A model generated the notes under the pieces. That model ran no database searches, was not told the DNA's origin, and saw only the letters and a program-made list of their open reading frames with translations. A stretch of 64,000 nucleotides of DNA from Magnolia sinica (Eukaryota; Streptophyta; Magnoliopsida; Magnoliales; Magnoliaceae): positions 15,446,032 through 15,510,031 of the forward strand of contig NC_080582.1 in assembly GCF_029962835.1 (NCBI RefSeq). The letters are read 5' to 3'. Positions 47,630-59,170 of the stretch are shown here, piece by piece. The stretch's first letter is position 1. The number at the start of each line of letters is the position of its first letter. The position numbers were made by a program, and so were the translations under genes.

Positions 47630-50600
47630 CAATCCTGGTAAACAGGATCAGTCAGAGGCATGGACATGTCCTCTGAATCAAATTTCTCGACAAATGGTTT
47701 CAATCGATGTCCATTAACTTTAAACTCCTTGCCATTGTCGGGATCTCTTATCTCAACGGCCCCATGCGGAAAAACAGTGACAATAATGTAAGGGCCAGTC
47801 CAACGAGATCGAAGCTTACCCGGAAAGAGATGTAATCGAGAATTTTACAAAAGGACCTTCTGACCAGGCGTGAATGATTTTCGCAAAATATGTTGGTCAT
47901 GAAACGCTTTCATCTTGTCCTTGTAAATTCTCGAATTATCGTACGCATCATTCCGGATTTCCTCAAGTTCATTCAACTAAAGTTTGCGTAGCGAGCCAGC
48001 GTTGTCCAGATTGAAATTAAGATTTTTGATCGCCCAGTACGCTTTATGTTCCAGCTCCACAAGCAAGTTGCAAGCTTTCCCATAGACAAGTCTAAAGGGA
48101 GACATTCCAATAGGGGTTTTAAAGGCAGTACGGTATGCCCATAAGGCATCGGTCAATCGGATTGACCAATCCTTACGGTCAGGGTTAACCGTTTTCTCCA
48201 AAATGTGTTTAATTTTCTTATTAGAAATCTCAGCTTGCCCACTTGTCTGTAGGTGGTACGGGGTGCTCACCATATGAGAGATACCGTATTTCTTCATTAA
48301 GCTCTCGAATGGTCTATTACAAAAGTGTGAGCCCCCATCACTAATGATGGCTCGAGGCGTTCCGAATCGAGAAAGGATATTTTCTTTTAGGAATTTAATG
48401 ACCGTGCGATGGTCATTAGTTCGACACGGAATCACTTCAACCCATTTAGTGACATAATCCACGGCGAGCAAAATGTACAGATTTCCAAACGATTGGGGGA
48501 ATGGTCCCATGAAATCGATGCCCCAGCAATCAAATGCTTCAATGATAAGGATGGGATTCAAAGGCATCATATTTCGACGGGACAATGGTCCCAATTTCGG
48601 ACAACGTTCACAAGCTTTGCAAAACTCATGACTGTCCCTAAACATAGTGGGCCAGTAAAAGCCACACTGCAGAATCTTGGCCGTGGTCTTTTTAGCAGAA
48701 AAGTGACCACCACAGGCCTGTGAGTGACAGAAGGAGATGACGCTCTGATGCTCATCGTCTGGTACACATCTCCTTAGAATTTGGTCTGGGCAATATTTAA
48801 ATAAATAAGGATCATCCCAGAAAAAGTTGCGCACCTCGGTGAAAAATTTCTTCTTATCTTGCGCAGTCCACTGTGTCGGTATGGCACCTGTAGCAAGATA
48901 ATTAGCAATATCAGCGAACCAAGGTGAATGGGAGACTCGGAACAGTTGTTCATCAGGGAACATGTCGTTGATATGGGTCGTCTCAAGGGGATCAGAGGTA
49001 TTAAGGCGAGAAAGGTGATCGGCCATAACGTTTTCTACTCCCTTTTTATCTTTAATCTCCAAATCAAATTCTTGGTGTAGAAGAATTCATCGTATCAAGC
49101 GGGGCTTAGAATCATTCTTAGAAAGAAGATACTTAAGTGCCGCATGATCTGTGTAAATAATGATCTTGGATCCGATCAAGTAGGACCTAAATTTGTCCAA
49201 GGCGAACACTACAGCTAAGAGTTCCTTTTCCGTAGTCGAGTAGTTCACCTGGGCAGAATTTAAAGTTCTACTTGCGTAATGAATGACGTAGGGCCTCTTA
49301 TCTTTTCTCTGGCCTAGGACCGCCCCAAGAGCATAATCAGAAGCGTCGCACATAAGCTCAAAAGGAAGGCTCCAGTCGGGTGGCTGCATGATAGGTGCAG
49401 TGGTTAACGTGCCCTTAAGCTTGGTGAAAGCTTCCTGGCATTGCTCAGTCCACTCGTATGGAGCATCCTTTTGAAGAAGAGTACATAAAGGACGAGAGAG
49501 GAGACTAAAGTCCTTTATGAATCGCCTGTAAAATCCTGCGTGTCCTAAGAAGGATCGCACGTCTCTGATGTTCTTGGGTGGAGGTAGGTTAGAGATAAGA
49601 TCGATTTTTGCCTTATCTACCTCGATTCCCTTGGACGAGATGATATGCCCAAGGACAATTCCCTTTTGAACCATGAAATGGCACTTCTCCCAATTAAGTA
49701 CCAAGTTCTTTTCTTCACATCTTTTCAGCACACATTTAAGACTTTCCAAGTACTCGCTGAAAGATGGACCGTAAACAGAGAAGTCGTCCATGAAGACCTC
49801 TAAATATTGCCCCACCATTTCAGAAAAAAAACTAAGCATACATCGCTGAAAAGTGGCAAGGGTATTACATAGTCCGAATGGCATCCTTCGATAGGCAAAG
49901 GTGCCGTAGGGACATATAAATGTGGTCTTTTCCTAGTCTTCAGGGGCTATCTCTATCTGATTGTAGCCCGAATACCCGTCAAGGAAACTGTAATAAGAAT
50001 GACCAGCTAACCTTTCTAGGATCTGATCAATGAATGGTAAAGGAAAGTGGTCTTTCCTCATGACGGTATTCAATTTCCTGTAGTCAATGCACATTCTCCA
50101 ACCAGTAGTGACTCTAGTTGGCACGAGTTCATTATTAGCATTGGCTACGATGGTGATTCCGGACTTCTTAGGGACCACTTGAGTTGGACTCACCCATTGA
50201 CTATCAGATATAGGGTATATAATACCCACGTCCAATAATTTGAGAACCTCGGCTTTAACCACTTTCTTCATGTTTGGATTTAGTCTACGTTGTGGTTGCC
50301 GAGCGGTTTTTGCATTATCCTCAAGATATATGCGGTGAGTACAAATCGAGGGATCGATTCCCTTGAGGTCCGCTATCGTCCATCCCAGGGCTCCTTTATG
50401 CTCAATGAGAGTAGATATGAGCATACTCTCCTGTTCTTTCTCCAGTTGGGCAGAGATCACCACCGGGTATGTCTCATCTTGGCTTAAATAGGCATATTTC
50501 AAATCAGAGGGTAAAGGTTTTAGGTCAAGCTTCGGCGGCTTGAGGTTAGACGGTAGAGGCACTACATCAGTTTGTGGCAATTCTTCAAATTGTGGCCTCC

Positions 50601-52068
50601 ACCGGTTAACTTCAAGTACCGGTCCGGTATCAAGCAAGGCACATGTCTCCTTAATCATGTCATCATTAAAATCATGGGAGTGGGCCAGGCACGTCTCCAA
50701 ATGGTCGAAGGATAAGGTCAGCGGTGTCGTATCTTCCACGAAAGAATCAATCATGTTAATGTCGTGGAAATCATCATCATCCTCTGAGTTGCTGCAGTCA
50801 TTGAAAAAAATATTTGACTCCAATGTCAAATTTTCAAAAGACATAGTCATGACACCATTCCTGCAATTGATAATTGCATTTGACGTGGCAAGGAATGGGC
50901 GACCAAGAATGACGGGAATCTGAGTGCTCATGTTATTGATGGGTTCGGTGTCCAGGATGATAAAATCTACAAGGTAGTAAAATCTATCGACCTGGACTAA
51001 CACATCCTCAATTATCCCTCTTGGTACACGAACAGAGCGATCAGCAAGTTGTAGTGTGGTTAGGGTGGGTTTTAATTCACCCAAACCTAACTGTTTGTAT
51101 ACCGAGTAGGGAATCAGATTGACGCTCGCTCCTAAGTCAAGAAGTGCGTGATCAATTCGATGGTTTCCGATTACACATGATATGGTTGGGCTACCGGGAT
51201 CCTTGAATTTCTGCGGCACGTCTTGCTTCAGGATGGCACTCACTTTCTCAGTCAAGAAGATTTTCTTTTGAATAATTTTTCGTCTTTCGGTCGTGCATAA
51301 GTCTTTCAGAAATTTGGCATATGAAGGAATCTGTTTAACGACATCAAGTAGAGGAATGTTGACTTTCACTTGTTTCAACACCTCTAGGATATCCTGAGAG
51401 TTAGAAAGAGGTTTTGGTGAAACCAACCGTTGGGGGAACGGAGCAACTGGCTTCTCTAGAAGTTCCGGTTCTAATTTTTGTGGGGCATCACTAGCTCCAT
51501 CATTGTTGTCCTCTTCTGGTTCTTGAGATTTTTCGGGTCTAACGGGAAGAGTTTTATCAATGATCTTCCCACTCCTAAGAGTGGTGATGGATTTAGCATG
51601 CCCCATCTGATTTGAAGAGCTGGGATCATTAATCTCGTACTGCGGTTTAGGATTGGGGAGAGGTTGTGCAGGAAGCATCCCCTTTTCTATAACCGTCATA
51701 CGAGAATCTATCTTTTGCATAAAATCTGTAATTCCCCGCATTGCCTGAGCCAGCTCTTGTATGGGATTTTGAACCGGTTCCTCTTGAGGTTTCACTTGAT
51801 TTGGATTTTGATTGAAGAAACCTGGAGGGGTCGCCGTTTGTCCATTCCTCCAACTAAAGTTTGGATGATTTTTCCAGCCAGGATTGTATGTATTGGAGTT
51901 AGGTCCAGTAAAAGGTCTTTGATAGTTGTTTACGGCATTGGCTTGTTCATTTAACACTCCTCGAAAGGTGGGGTATTGTAGGACAGTTTTTAGTTGTGTG
52001 AATGTTGCAATCACAGATGCCGCAAACAATTTCATCGACCTTATCCTTCTTTCCTTCCATGGCCTCAA
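47630..52068 (-). pseudogene. Athila-like protease, reverse transcriptase, RNase H and integrase
   Basis: Order on the element strand: Gag tail NTYNPGWKNHPNFSW, protease region with DLGASVNLIPYS, RT with WRMCIDYRKLNTVMRKDHFP and [16 protein letters not shown], catalytic box [11 protein letters not shown] (FMDD form), RNase H with [15 protein letters not shown] and [12 protein letters not shown], and integrase [28 protein letters not shown] and [11 protein letters not shown]. Stops are a TAG at 49933 (Gln expected), TGA at 49087 (Trp expected) and TAG at 47977 (Gln expected); integrase reading continues past the last to about 47630. RT before integrase identifies Ty3. Otherwise open and well preserved. 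Confidence 0.95.
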
Positions 52069-53008
52069 CTTTCCTTATGAGCGTAGTCACTTTACACTTG
52101 AGATCATCCTCTTCTTTCAAGAGATATAATCCACCTTTCTCCTTTAATTGAGTCGGCCTAGTCGTGGTGTTCGACTTTGGGTAATAGTCCCAAGATTGTG
52201 TTTTTTCAGCCAGACTGTCGAGGTAGTCTCATACCTCATCGACATCTTTATTAATGAACTCTCCATTACACATTGTCTCGACCATTTGACACATGGAAGA
52301 TGTCAGTCCATCGTAGAAAAAATTTGTAATGCGCCACGTTTCAAATCCGTGTTGTGGGCATGAACTAACCAAATCTTTGAACCTTTCCCAACATTGGAAG
52401 AATGTTTCATCTTCCTTTTGGGCAAAGTTCATGATTGCTTTTCTGAGGGTAATCGTTTTATGATGTGGGAAGAATTTTTTTATGAATTCCCTCTGCATGT
52501 CGTTCCATGTGCCAATGGATCTAGGACGCAGTGAATGTAACCATGTCTTAGCTTTCTCTTTTAAGGAAAAAGGAAAGAGTTTCAGCCTAATTGTATCCTC
52601 AGATACATTAGGAAAACATAATGTAGCTATAATCTCATCGAACTCTTTCAAATGTAAATATGGACTCTCTGATTCAAGTCCATGGAATTTGGGAAGGAGT
52701 TGAATAACTCCTGGCTTGATGTCCATTTGTCCTGTGTTTTCAGGAAAAATCATGCATGAGGGCATACTTACTCCGGCCGGTTGTAGATAATCTCGTAAAG
52801 TACGAGGCGGGGGTGCCTGTTGCACCTCATTCTCATCTTGGGTATCCTCCACCCTGGGTGGAAGTAGAGGAGGTTGGTCTTCAGCCATAACTTCAGTTAA
52901 CTCAGGGGATTTCGAGCGGTGTCTAGTCCTGCGATGGATAGTCAACCCCTCAACCAATCCTCCTTCAGTCAAGAGACGTCGAGTGTTGTCACGGGCCCAC
53001 TTGGGCAT
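52069..53008 (-). pseudogene. Athila-like gag
   Basis: Starts MPKWARDNTRRLLTEGG at 53008. The Gag core includes IKPGVIQLLPKFHGLES, PYLHLKEFDEI, LFPFSLKEKAKTWLHSL and EFIKKFFPHHKT. A stop at 52229 is followed in the same frame by DYLDSLAEKTQSWDYYP and then the CCHC knuckle CGICDCNIHTTKNC near 51996-52040. A frameshift near 51965 then moves the reading to the pol frame (FRGVLNEQANAVNNYQ). Confidence 0.92.
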
Positions 53009-53762
53009 GAAACACTCGCAGCCCTCAATTAAAAACCTAATCCTAAGAAAGGAAAAGAAAATCTAGAAAGAAAGAGAGAGTTGGAAAGAAATTACCAAAT
53101 TGAAGTCCTAAGTTAAAACCTGCAAAATAAAACAAAATAAGTTAGATTTTTAAAAAGAGAAAAACGATCCTTTAAAAGAAAAATAGCCGTAAATTAATTT
53201 CTAAAAGAAGGAATTCCTAAAAGAAAGTGAAAATTTCTAAAATAAATTTAGGAAAGACCTAAACTAGAAAGTAAATTATTAAAAGAGAATTGAAAAATAG
53301 AAAGTACGGAAGGAGCTTACCGAATTAGAAATTTCTATCTTAAAGGCCTACAAAATAGGAAGGTTAGTTTCTAAACAAAAATTCTAAAAATAAATTAGGA
53401 AACAAATTAGATTCTAAGAGAGTTAGAATTAGAAAGTTACTAAAATAAAAATAGAAAGTTAATTTCTAAAAAGGGAAAGAAATAACCTAATTTCTAAAAA
53501 TAAACTATTTCCTACAGAAGGGAGGGTACTAGAATTAATAAAAAATTTCTAAAATTTTAAACCCTAATTCTAAAAAAATAAGAAAAAGTAGAGAGATTAG
53601 GAAGGAATTACCAATTGAGAAACTTATGTCAAGATCCTATAAAACAGGAAATAAGTTAGTTTTGAACTCAAATAAAAATAAATAAAAAACTAAGGTTAGT
53701 AAAATCCTAATATTAAACTAATCCTAAAACCAATTAATTTCAGAGAATCGTAACCGTCAGTC
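53009..53762 (-). other. A-rich leader of the Athila-like element
   Basis: About 750 bp between primer-binding site and gag. It is made of AAATTTCTAAAA, AGAAAG and TTAGGAAA-like phrases repeated irregularly, with no coding frame. Confidence 0.7.
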
Positions 53763-53784
53763 CCCGACAACGGCGCCAAAAACT
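53763..53784 (-). other. Athila-like primer-binding site
   Basis: On the element strand AGTTTTTGGCGCCGTTGTCG, directly after the 5' LTR. TGGCGCCGTTG(C/T)CGGGGA is the aspartate-tRNA-type site usual for Athila and Tat elements. One T replaces the common C. Confidence 0.85.
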
Positions 53785-56014
53785 TGTTCACACCCCAAGT
53801 GCAGGGTTGTGATGTAGTAATAAACTCGGTAAGACCGAGGTCGAATCCACAGGGACTGATACCTGTACGTTATCTGAAACCAAGTAGAACTAGAACTAGA
53901 CTAAGATGTGATCTAAACCAAGTAGAATTTAAGAAATAATTGTGGAACAATTATCTAAAACTTTAAGAAATTCAGAGGAAGGTAACTAGGGATTCAGAGG
54001 ATCCACTTGTAGGGATCAGGGAGATCTTTTGCCTGCATCAAGAATCACGGAATCAAACTGAACCTACTTGATCTAGTCTTCACAAGATGAAAGGTATATG
54101 AGTTAGAATGGATTCCATCATCTAACCATGCCCAGGAGACAAAGCAAACAACAGGATTAAACTAATTACCAACCAATCAACAATGTATGAAGATCAGGAA
54201 GGGTACTGTCATCCTATCATGCCCATGGAACAATGATGAACAACAGGGCTTCCTGACTTCATAAACATAAAAAGGGAAAAGAAATATTCAAAGCCATTGC
54301 AAACCCATTGTAATTTCAGTCACAACAGACCATTAAAGACTAAGAAAAATATTCCTTGAATAATCAACTAGAATCACATTTAGTTTATGAATTTGAAATT
54401 AGAGGAACAAAATATAATCTCCCATCTCGCTACAGGCTTCACCTCTTAGCCCCAGCTAAGAGGTTTAGCCAACCATGATTAGGCTAAGGATCTTACGATT
54501 CATAGAAGAAAGAAAGAAAGGAAATAACAAAGAAGATCCGAAAACAAACCCAGCTCTCCCTATCTTCTCTGCTTCTCTTTCTCTCTCCCTGACGTCTAGC
54601 ACTTCCACGCTGCCAGCAACCCAAGCCCTCACGTTCCAGTCTTTCCTTTTTCCAGCCACGTCTCAGCAGAAAAAACTCTATTCACGTCCCTTTTCTTCCT
54701 CACGTTCAAGCTGTAGCTGCCCTTGCTCCCTGTCTCCTTTCTTTCCGTTTCTTTTCTTCCTTTTTAAAGATGGAAAGCTCTCCCCTGGTGCTGTGGAGTC
54801 CCACCAGAAATAGCTTGCGGAAACAGTCCTTCCGCAGCCAGGAACGCACGTCCTCTGCTGCGGAATACCTTACGTAGTCCGGAGTTCCGCGTTGCCATTC
54901 TTCTTCTTCTTTGCTTTCTTTCTAGAAGGACAGCGTCCTCTGGGGGTGTTTTGACAGAACTACATGATGAACAGTTCGGATCAGCCGTCCGATCGCCGTT
55001 GAGATCATGTAACGGCCCGCAAAAATCGGCCAGCGTCCGGCGCTAAAACAGGGCCTGCGAAAGGCTTTCGCTGTGACTTGGTGGGGCTCAATACTGACAG
55101 CGATGGAGAAATCCACGCCGTCCATCGGTTTTCTCCCAAAATTTCGGTCGGGAAAGGATGGTTTCTGCCGTCCGTTGGTGCGGTCCACCGATGTTTCTCT
55201 TCCACCGTCCGTCGTCCGTTTTAACGCTCGAAAACTGATCTCCAGTGTCGACTGACATTCATCACCTAGGCCTGAGTGATAGGGGGCACGTGCGTCTTAT
55301 AGACGGTCCGGATCTGCCCTTTGATGCGTGGTGGGGCCCACAAAGATTCGTCCGCACGTCCGTGTGCGGATGCTGGAAGAAGGAATCACGGCATGAGGAA
55401 GAGTCTCGGTCAGAGACGTTTTGATTTTTGTTTTTAATGCCGTGCACGGCTAGTGCACTTATGCACCATGCACATCTGTCTCATATGGGATCCACATATG
55501 ATGTTCGCGAAAAATCTACACCGTCCATCTTCTGAATCGTCAAAATTAGGACGTTAACACCAAAGATGAGGTGTATCTAGAGCTCAGGTGGGCCTCAGAT
55601 CAGTAAATTGTGGGTTGAAATGACCGTTGGGCTACTTCCGCAGCGATCCAATGGATGAAATTTTACGTGTACGGTTCAATTACGATCCTCAGGCCATGTA
55701 TGGAGTTTTGAACTGATCAGATGGTGGGAACACTATGATCTTGCATTCTGGACACTTTTCAGGCCACTTGAGCTTCAATTTCTCGATTTTCTTGGATCCC
55801 TGGCGTGCAAATCTGTCGATCTTGGTCTCCTAGGGTTCGTCCCATGCTCTGGTGCTTTCAGACCATTAAATCCATGCTTTTAGTACCCTTTCCCAGTCCA
55901 GGCTCGTGAATACGCCCTGCATCACAAACATGATTAAATCAGGCTGTTAAACCGTACTATGTTCGTAAACCCAGGCAGTAACTGGGTGTGATATGTAATA
56001 TTTGACCCTCAACA
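53785..56014 (-). mobile_element. Athila-like 5' LTR
   Basis: 2,230 bp with the same ends as the 3' LTR. It is flanked on the right by the target duplication AGCTT at 56015-56019, which matches 43851-43855 on the left of the inverted fragment rather than the base next to the 3' LTR. Confidence 0.95.
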
Positions 56015-56318
56015 AGCTTCAAGTGGAAATGATTTTCAGAGGACTTATTGGTATAAATGTTCTCTAATTTCGCCCACAAACTAGATGCAGTTTTCTTCCT
56101 CAAGACATTATAGAGAACCTTATCCGTGAGACATAAACGGATAAAGGCTAAATCATTACTATTAAGGTTTTCTCATTCTTCATCTTTCATGGTAGATTTT
56201 CGCTCCTCAAGAGCCTTAATCTCACCTTGCTTAGTTAATAGGCTAATATCTTAACCTCAAATAACTCAAAATTATATTTGCTTGAGTATTTCTTATTATC
56301 AAACTTGGAATTTTCCAT
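56015..56318 (-). pseudogene. Copia-2 gag, N-terminal half
   Basis: ATG near 56316-56318 opens MENSKFDNKKYSSKYNFE, matching the Gag start of Copia-3 (NFELWKIKMM). Shifts and stops follow near 56240. Near 56120-56050 TASSLWAKLENIY and SSENHFHLKL are readable, continued at 43855 across the Athila-like insertion. Confidence 0.82.
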
Positions 56319-56360
56319 TATTGCTAACCCTGCAGATTCAGATCTGTGCCCCAACGATTG

Positions 56361-56373
56361 CTCTGATACCACT
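56361..56373 (-). other. Copia-2 primer-binding site
   Basis: On the element strand TGGTATCAGAGC, adjoining the 5' LTR; initiator-methionine-tRNA type as in Copia-1 and Copia-3. Confidence 0.88.
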
Positions 56374-56907
56374 TGTTGGGATTTGTACGGAATCACATAG
56401 ATATGGATCTAAAATAGCAATCCAATGGCGCCAAACAATCACAAGAGAATACAAAGATTTAAGGTGAAAAACCATTGCGGGAAAAAACCACGGCACAAAG
56501 TGATAGAAATCCACTATGAAAGCACATATTACAAAGAGATATGACTTACCCGATTCGAATAGCCTTGAATCTCACCCTTGCTATACCCTTTGCAAACCTT
56601 AGAACCCTTTAGAAACCTTTAGAAAAACCTTTAGAAACCTTAGCATTATCTTAGAAAGGCCCTAGGGACTCCTATTTATAGTTTAAGAAACACCCCTTTC
56701 TCACCGACTTAGAATAATCTGAAAACCGCCTCAAATTTACGCAGTCCGCGCACAGTTTGTGTAACCTTCGACTAGTCGAGCCTATCCCTCGACTGGTTGA
56801 GCATCCTGAAAATCCCAAATACATTGTTGCTGGACTTCAAGTCGAACAGGCTTCGACTAGTCGAGGATTTCCCAAAATTTTCAAATTTAAGACATCTGTT
56901 AATAACA
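56374..56907 (-). mobile_element. Copia-2 5' LTR
   Basis: 534 bp, element-strand start TGTTATTAACAGATGTC and end CCCAACA. Like the 3' LTR it has CTATAAATAGGAG near 56675 and CGACTAGTCGA motifs upstream of it (56766-56862). It differs from the 3' LTR by many substitutions and indels, so this insertion is older than Copia-1 and the Athila-like one. Confidence 0.92.
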
Positions 56908-57150
56908 GTCGGGTCAGCCTTAACTCGGTCCGACCCAACTCGATGCCCAGCTCCATATAGAAGTAGGTGCTAATTGAACAACCGCAATTAAAAATTCCTA
57001 ATGCCCACTATAATGCCCACCATAATGTTTATTTATGGCCATAATTGTAGTGTGGTCCACCATAGATTTGGATTTGCCCCTTTTTTGATTCGTGCTGTAA
57101 AATACTCATGCAAATAATCCACACATCATAATGGGCCTATATGAGTACCT

Positions 57151-57860
57151 TATGCAATCTGCATGGAGGTTAAAGGCTTTGCTCAGGTGCCTTTGGATGC
57201 GAATTGGGTACTAGCCTTGGCTAGAGACAAACGGTTGTCAGAGACTCTACGGACCCACTGTGATATATATGTTCTATCCACGCGGTCCATCTATTTTGAC
57301 ATATCATTTAGGGCATGAGCCTAAAACGGAGGTAGATGGAAGGCTTAAGTGGACCACACTATAGGAAGCAGAGGGGATTGAATTCTTAATGTTGAAAACT
57401 TCCTAGTGTCCAATGATTTTTATTTGCCATCTAACCTATTCATAAGGTCACGTAGAACTAGATGAAGGGAAAGCACAAATATCATCTTGATCCAAAACTT
57501 TTGTGTCCCTGTGTTTTTCAACGGTAGGCTTTCAATCCCTACTAGGGTGTGGTCCACTTGAGCCTTTGATCTACCTCCTTTTTTTTTTCTCATGCCTTAA
57601 AATGAACTATTAAAATGGATGGACAATGTGAATAAAACATATACATCACGGCGGGCCCTATAGAGATCTTAACAGGAATGTCGGTATCTAACTAAGTCTT
57701 GGTGGGAATAATACCCAATCCACTTCAGGTGTCTTTGCTAGAGGTTAAAGGCTTTCTAAATTATTTGCGGCCTAGCCTCACCGGCATAGTGTGGCTCTAA
57801 CAATAAAGCCCACTTTGATGTATGTATTATATATCTATGCCTTTCATCTATTTTATTGGC
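57151..57860. repeat. Fold-back MITE and fragments
   Basis: A complete copy spans about 57251-57660: CGGACCCACTGTGATATATA with CCACGCGGTCCATC, and at the right GGATGGACAATGTGAATAAA with ACATCACGGCGGGCCC. Another start lies near 57800 (GCCCACTTTGATGTATG). No gene. Confidence 0.6.
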
Positions 57861-58099
57861 CACTTTTAGGGCCTGAACCAAAATTTAAGCAAATCTCTTA
57901 TTTGTTATTCAATTAAACACGAGGCTATATGTGTTAATGAATAACTCATATATTCAATCAAACGTGTGTGATTAGGATAGTGCAGGCGTGCCAGATTGTA
58001 CTCGACTCGAGTTCGATTGAATGCTTGAGACCCCAAGCCTAATTCAGTATGAAGGATCATATCTATGAAAGTTGATCTACTATCTAACCACCAATCATG
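57861..58099. other. No feature recognised
   Basis: AT-rich spacer with CTCGACTCGAGTTCGA at about 58000-58015 as the only notable motif. Confidence 0.35.
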
Positions 58100-59150
58100 T
58101 AGGAATCAGACAATTTAAAAGGGGAGGGTTTGTCATTCTGATGGTGAATTTTTACTTTTAAGTTAAGGACTTTTCTTTTAACGGTGATCGCATGACTTAG
58201 GTTTCTTTGTAATGCAGTAATGGATATAAAGGTTGAAACGTTGATTTTATTGATTTATAATTAAAGCTTAGTACAATCAGAGAAATAAATTGAAGATAAA
58301 TATATGCGATCACCTGTACAGACAATTGAAGTGTATGGTCAGTAAGATGTGATTGGGGTACGATCCTCCAAGTAAGGACTCGGTTGATCAGGTATTCGAC
58401 GATGGTAAGTCATGGATATTTATGCTATTCTTAGGCGTACTATAGCAATGGCATTGGAAAGCGGTGATCTATGTTATCCAAAACTTCAGACATTTTGTAG
58501 AGGGGTTGGACAGAAGTCGAGTAACTAAAAATACTAGAACTAATATTAATAGCATTGCACTGTGTAGAAAGATTTTGTTTAGTGTGGGCCTCGAGCTCTT
58601 CATCACATACTCCTTATATAGCTCAAGAAGTGGCAACCCTTATTGATTTTCCTTCCTGGTCTAGGATACGTGATGGTTGTGGCATCAAATTGCTTTCATA
58701 TCTCCTTACGACTTGGCTACAAATGTCATTGAATGTTATAAGATAGTTTGTATCCTAGTCGAATTTAGATTTCTCATCAAGTCCTTTGATTTCCTTATGT
58801 TTTAGCAGAAATCAGCCTCTTAAACCTTCGTAGTCACCATGGAGCATTGATCATCTATATGGAAATCCCGTTTTGGCAAGATTATGTGAGATGGCCTTAA
58901 TGAGTATATTTGAATTGCAATAGACTTCTTATCTCATTATGTCTTTATAAGCTTGTCGAAGATCCTTCTTCGACTATACGTGCCATTTTGTATGAGGGTC
59001 ACGTGTCCTTTGTCGCAGTATCCCATTTGTAAGCATGTGTATAGCTCTAAGCTATTCTTCTTTAGGCAGGTGATGTGTCGCCGAAGGATATAAGGTGAAA
59101 GATATCTTCAAGGTGCAATTAGGATTCCGTCTGTCATTAGTATGTAAAAA
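58100..59150 (-). mobile_element. Probable 3' LTR of the Tat-like relic
   Basis: It lies where the 3' LTR of the relic at 59171-62848 should be, just past a pure polypurine tract. On the minus strand it has a poly(A)-signal-like TCAATAAAATC near 58240. Neither LTR end is certain, and no second LTR is in the window, so this rests on position. Confidence 0.35.
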
Positions 59151-59170
59151 TTGCCCCCCCTCCCCCAACT
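59151..59170 (-). other. Polypurine tract
   Basis: Plus-strand GCCCCCCCTCCCCCAAC reads as GTTGGGGGAGGGGGGGC on the minus strand, as expected at the 3' end of the Tat-like element. Confidence 0.5.

Larger units (their letters stand above)
43856..56014 (-). mobile_element. Athila-like Ty3 element with abnormal inverted 3' end
   Basis: A 12.16-kb insertion in the gag of Copia-2, flanked by AGCTT at 43851-43855 and 56015-56019. It holds LTRs at 44053-46283 and 53785-56014, a primer-binding site matching aspartate tRNA, an A-rich leader, gag, and pol. Gag phrases such as NTYNPGWKNHPNFSW and the protease-region DLGASVNLIPYS fit the Athila lineage. Past the 3' LTR, between 43856 and 44052, lies an inverted copy of the LTR start. 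Both outer ends of the insertion are therefore the same LTR terminus. Coding lesions are few: one frameshift and about three stops in pol. Confidence 0.93.
39641..56907 (-). mobile_element. Copia-2, Ty1/copia element on the minus strand
   Basis: LTRs at 39641-40193 and 56374-56907, target duplication GTCGG at 39636-39640 and 56908-56912, a primer-binding site beside the right LTR, and gag-pol read right to left. Its gag is split by the Athila-like element (43856-56014, duplication AGCTT). Without that the copia is about 5.1 kb. It is broken by stops and frameshifts. Copia-3 and the relic at 1453 are the same or a close family. Confidence 0.95.
39134..56956. mobile_element. Small element with 9-bp target duplication, split by Copia-2
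   Basis: ATAGAAGTA at 39125-39133 and 56957-56965 flank it. Its ends GAGCTGGGGCATGG and (inverted) GATGCCCAGCTCC are near-perfect inverted repeats of about 13 bp. The interior (39134-39640 and 56913-56956, about 550 bp) is full of short ACTCGGT and CAAGTCGAG-like motifs and has no coding frame. A 9-bp duplication fits a Mutator-type non-autonomous element; other superfamilies are not excluded. Confidence 0.7.
39012..57150. repeat. Outermost MITE of the nest, split at 39133/56966
   Basis: Left part 39012-39133: GTGGTCCACCTTGATGTATG, GATCCATCTG, CAAATCTCAGCTGGACC. Right part 56966-57150: GTGCTAATTGAACAACC, AATGCCCACCATAATG, ending with AATCCACACATCATAATGGG. Put end to end these give one ordinary fold-back element of the GTGGGCCCACC family. 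Everything between is later insertion. Confidence 0.65.
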
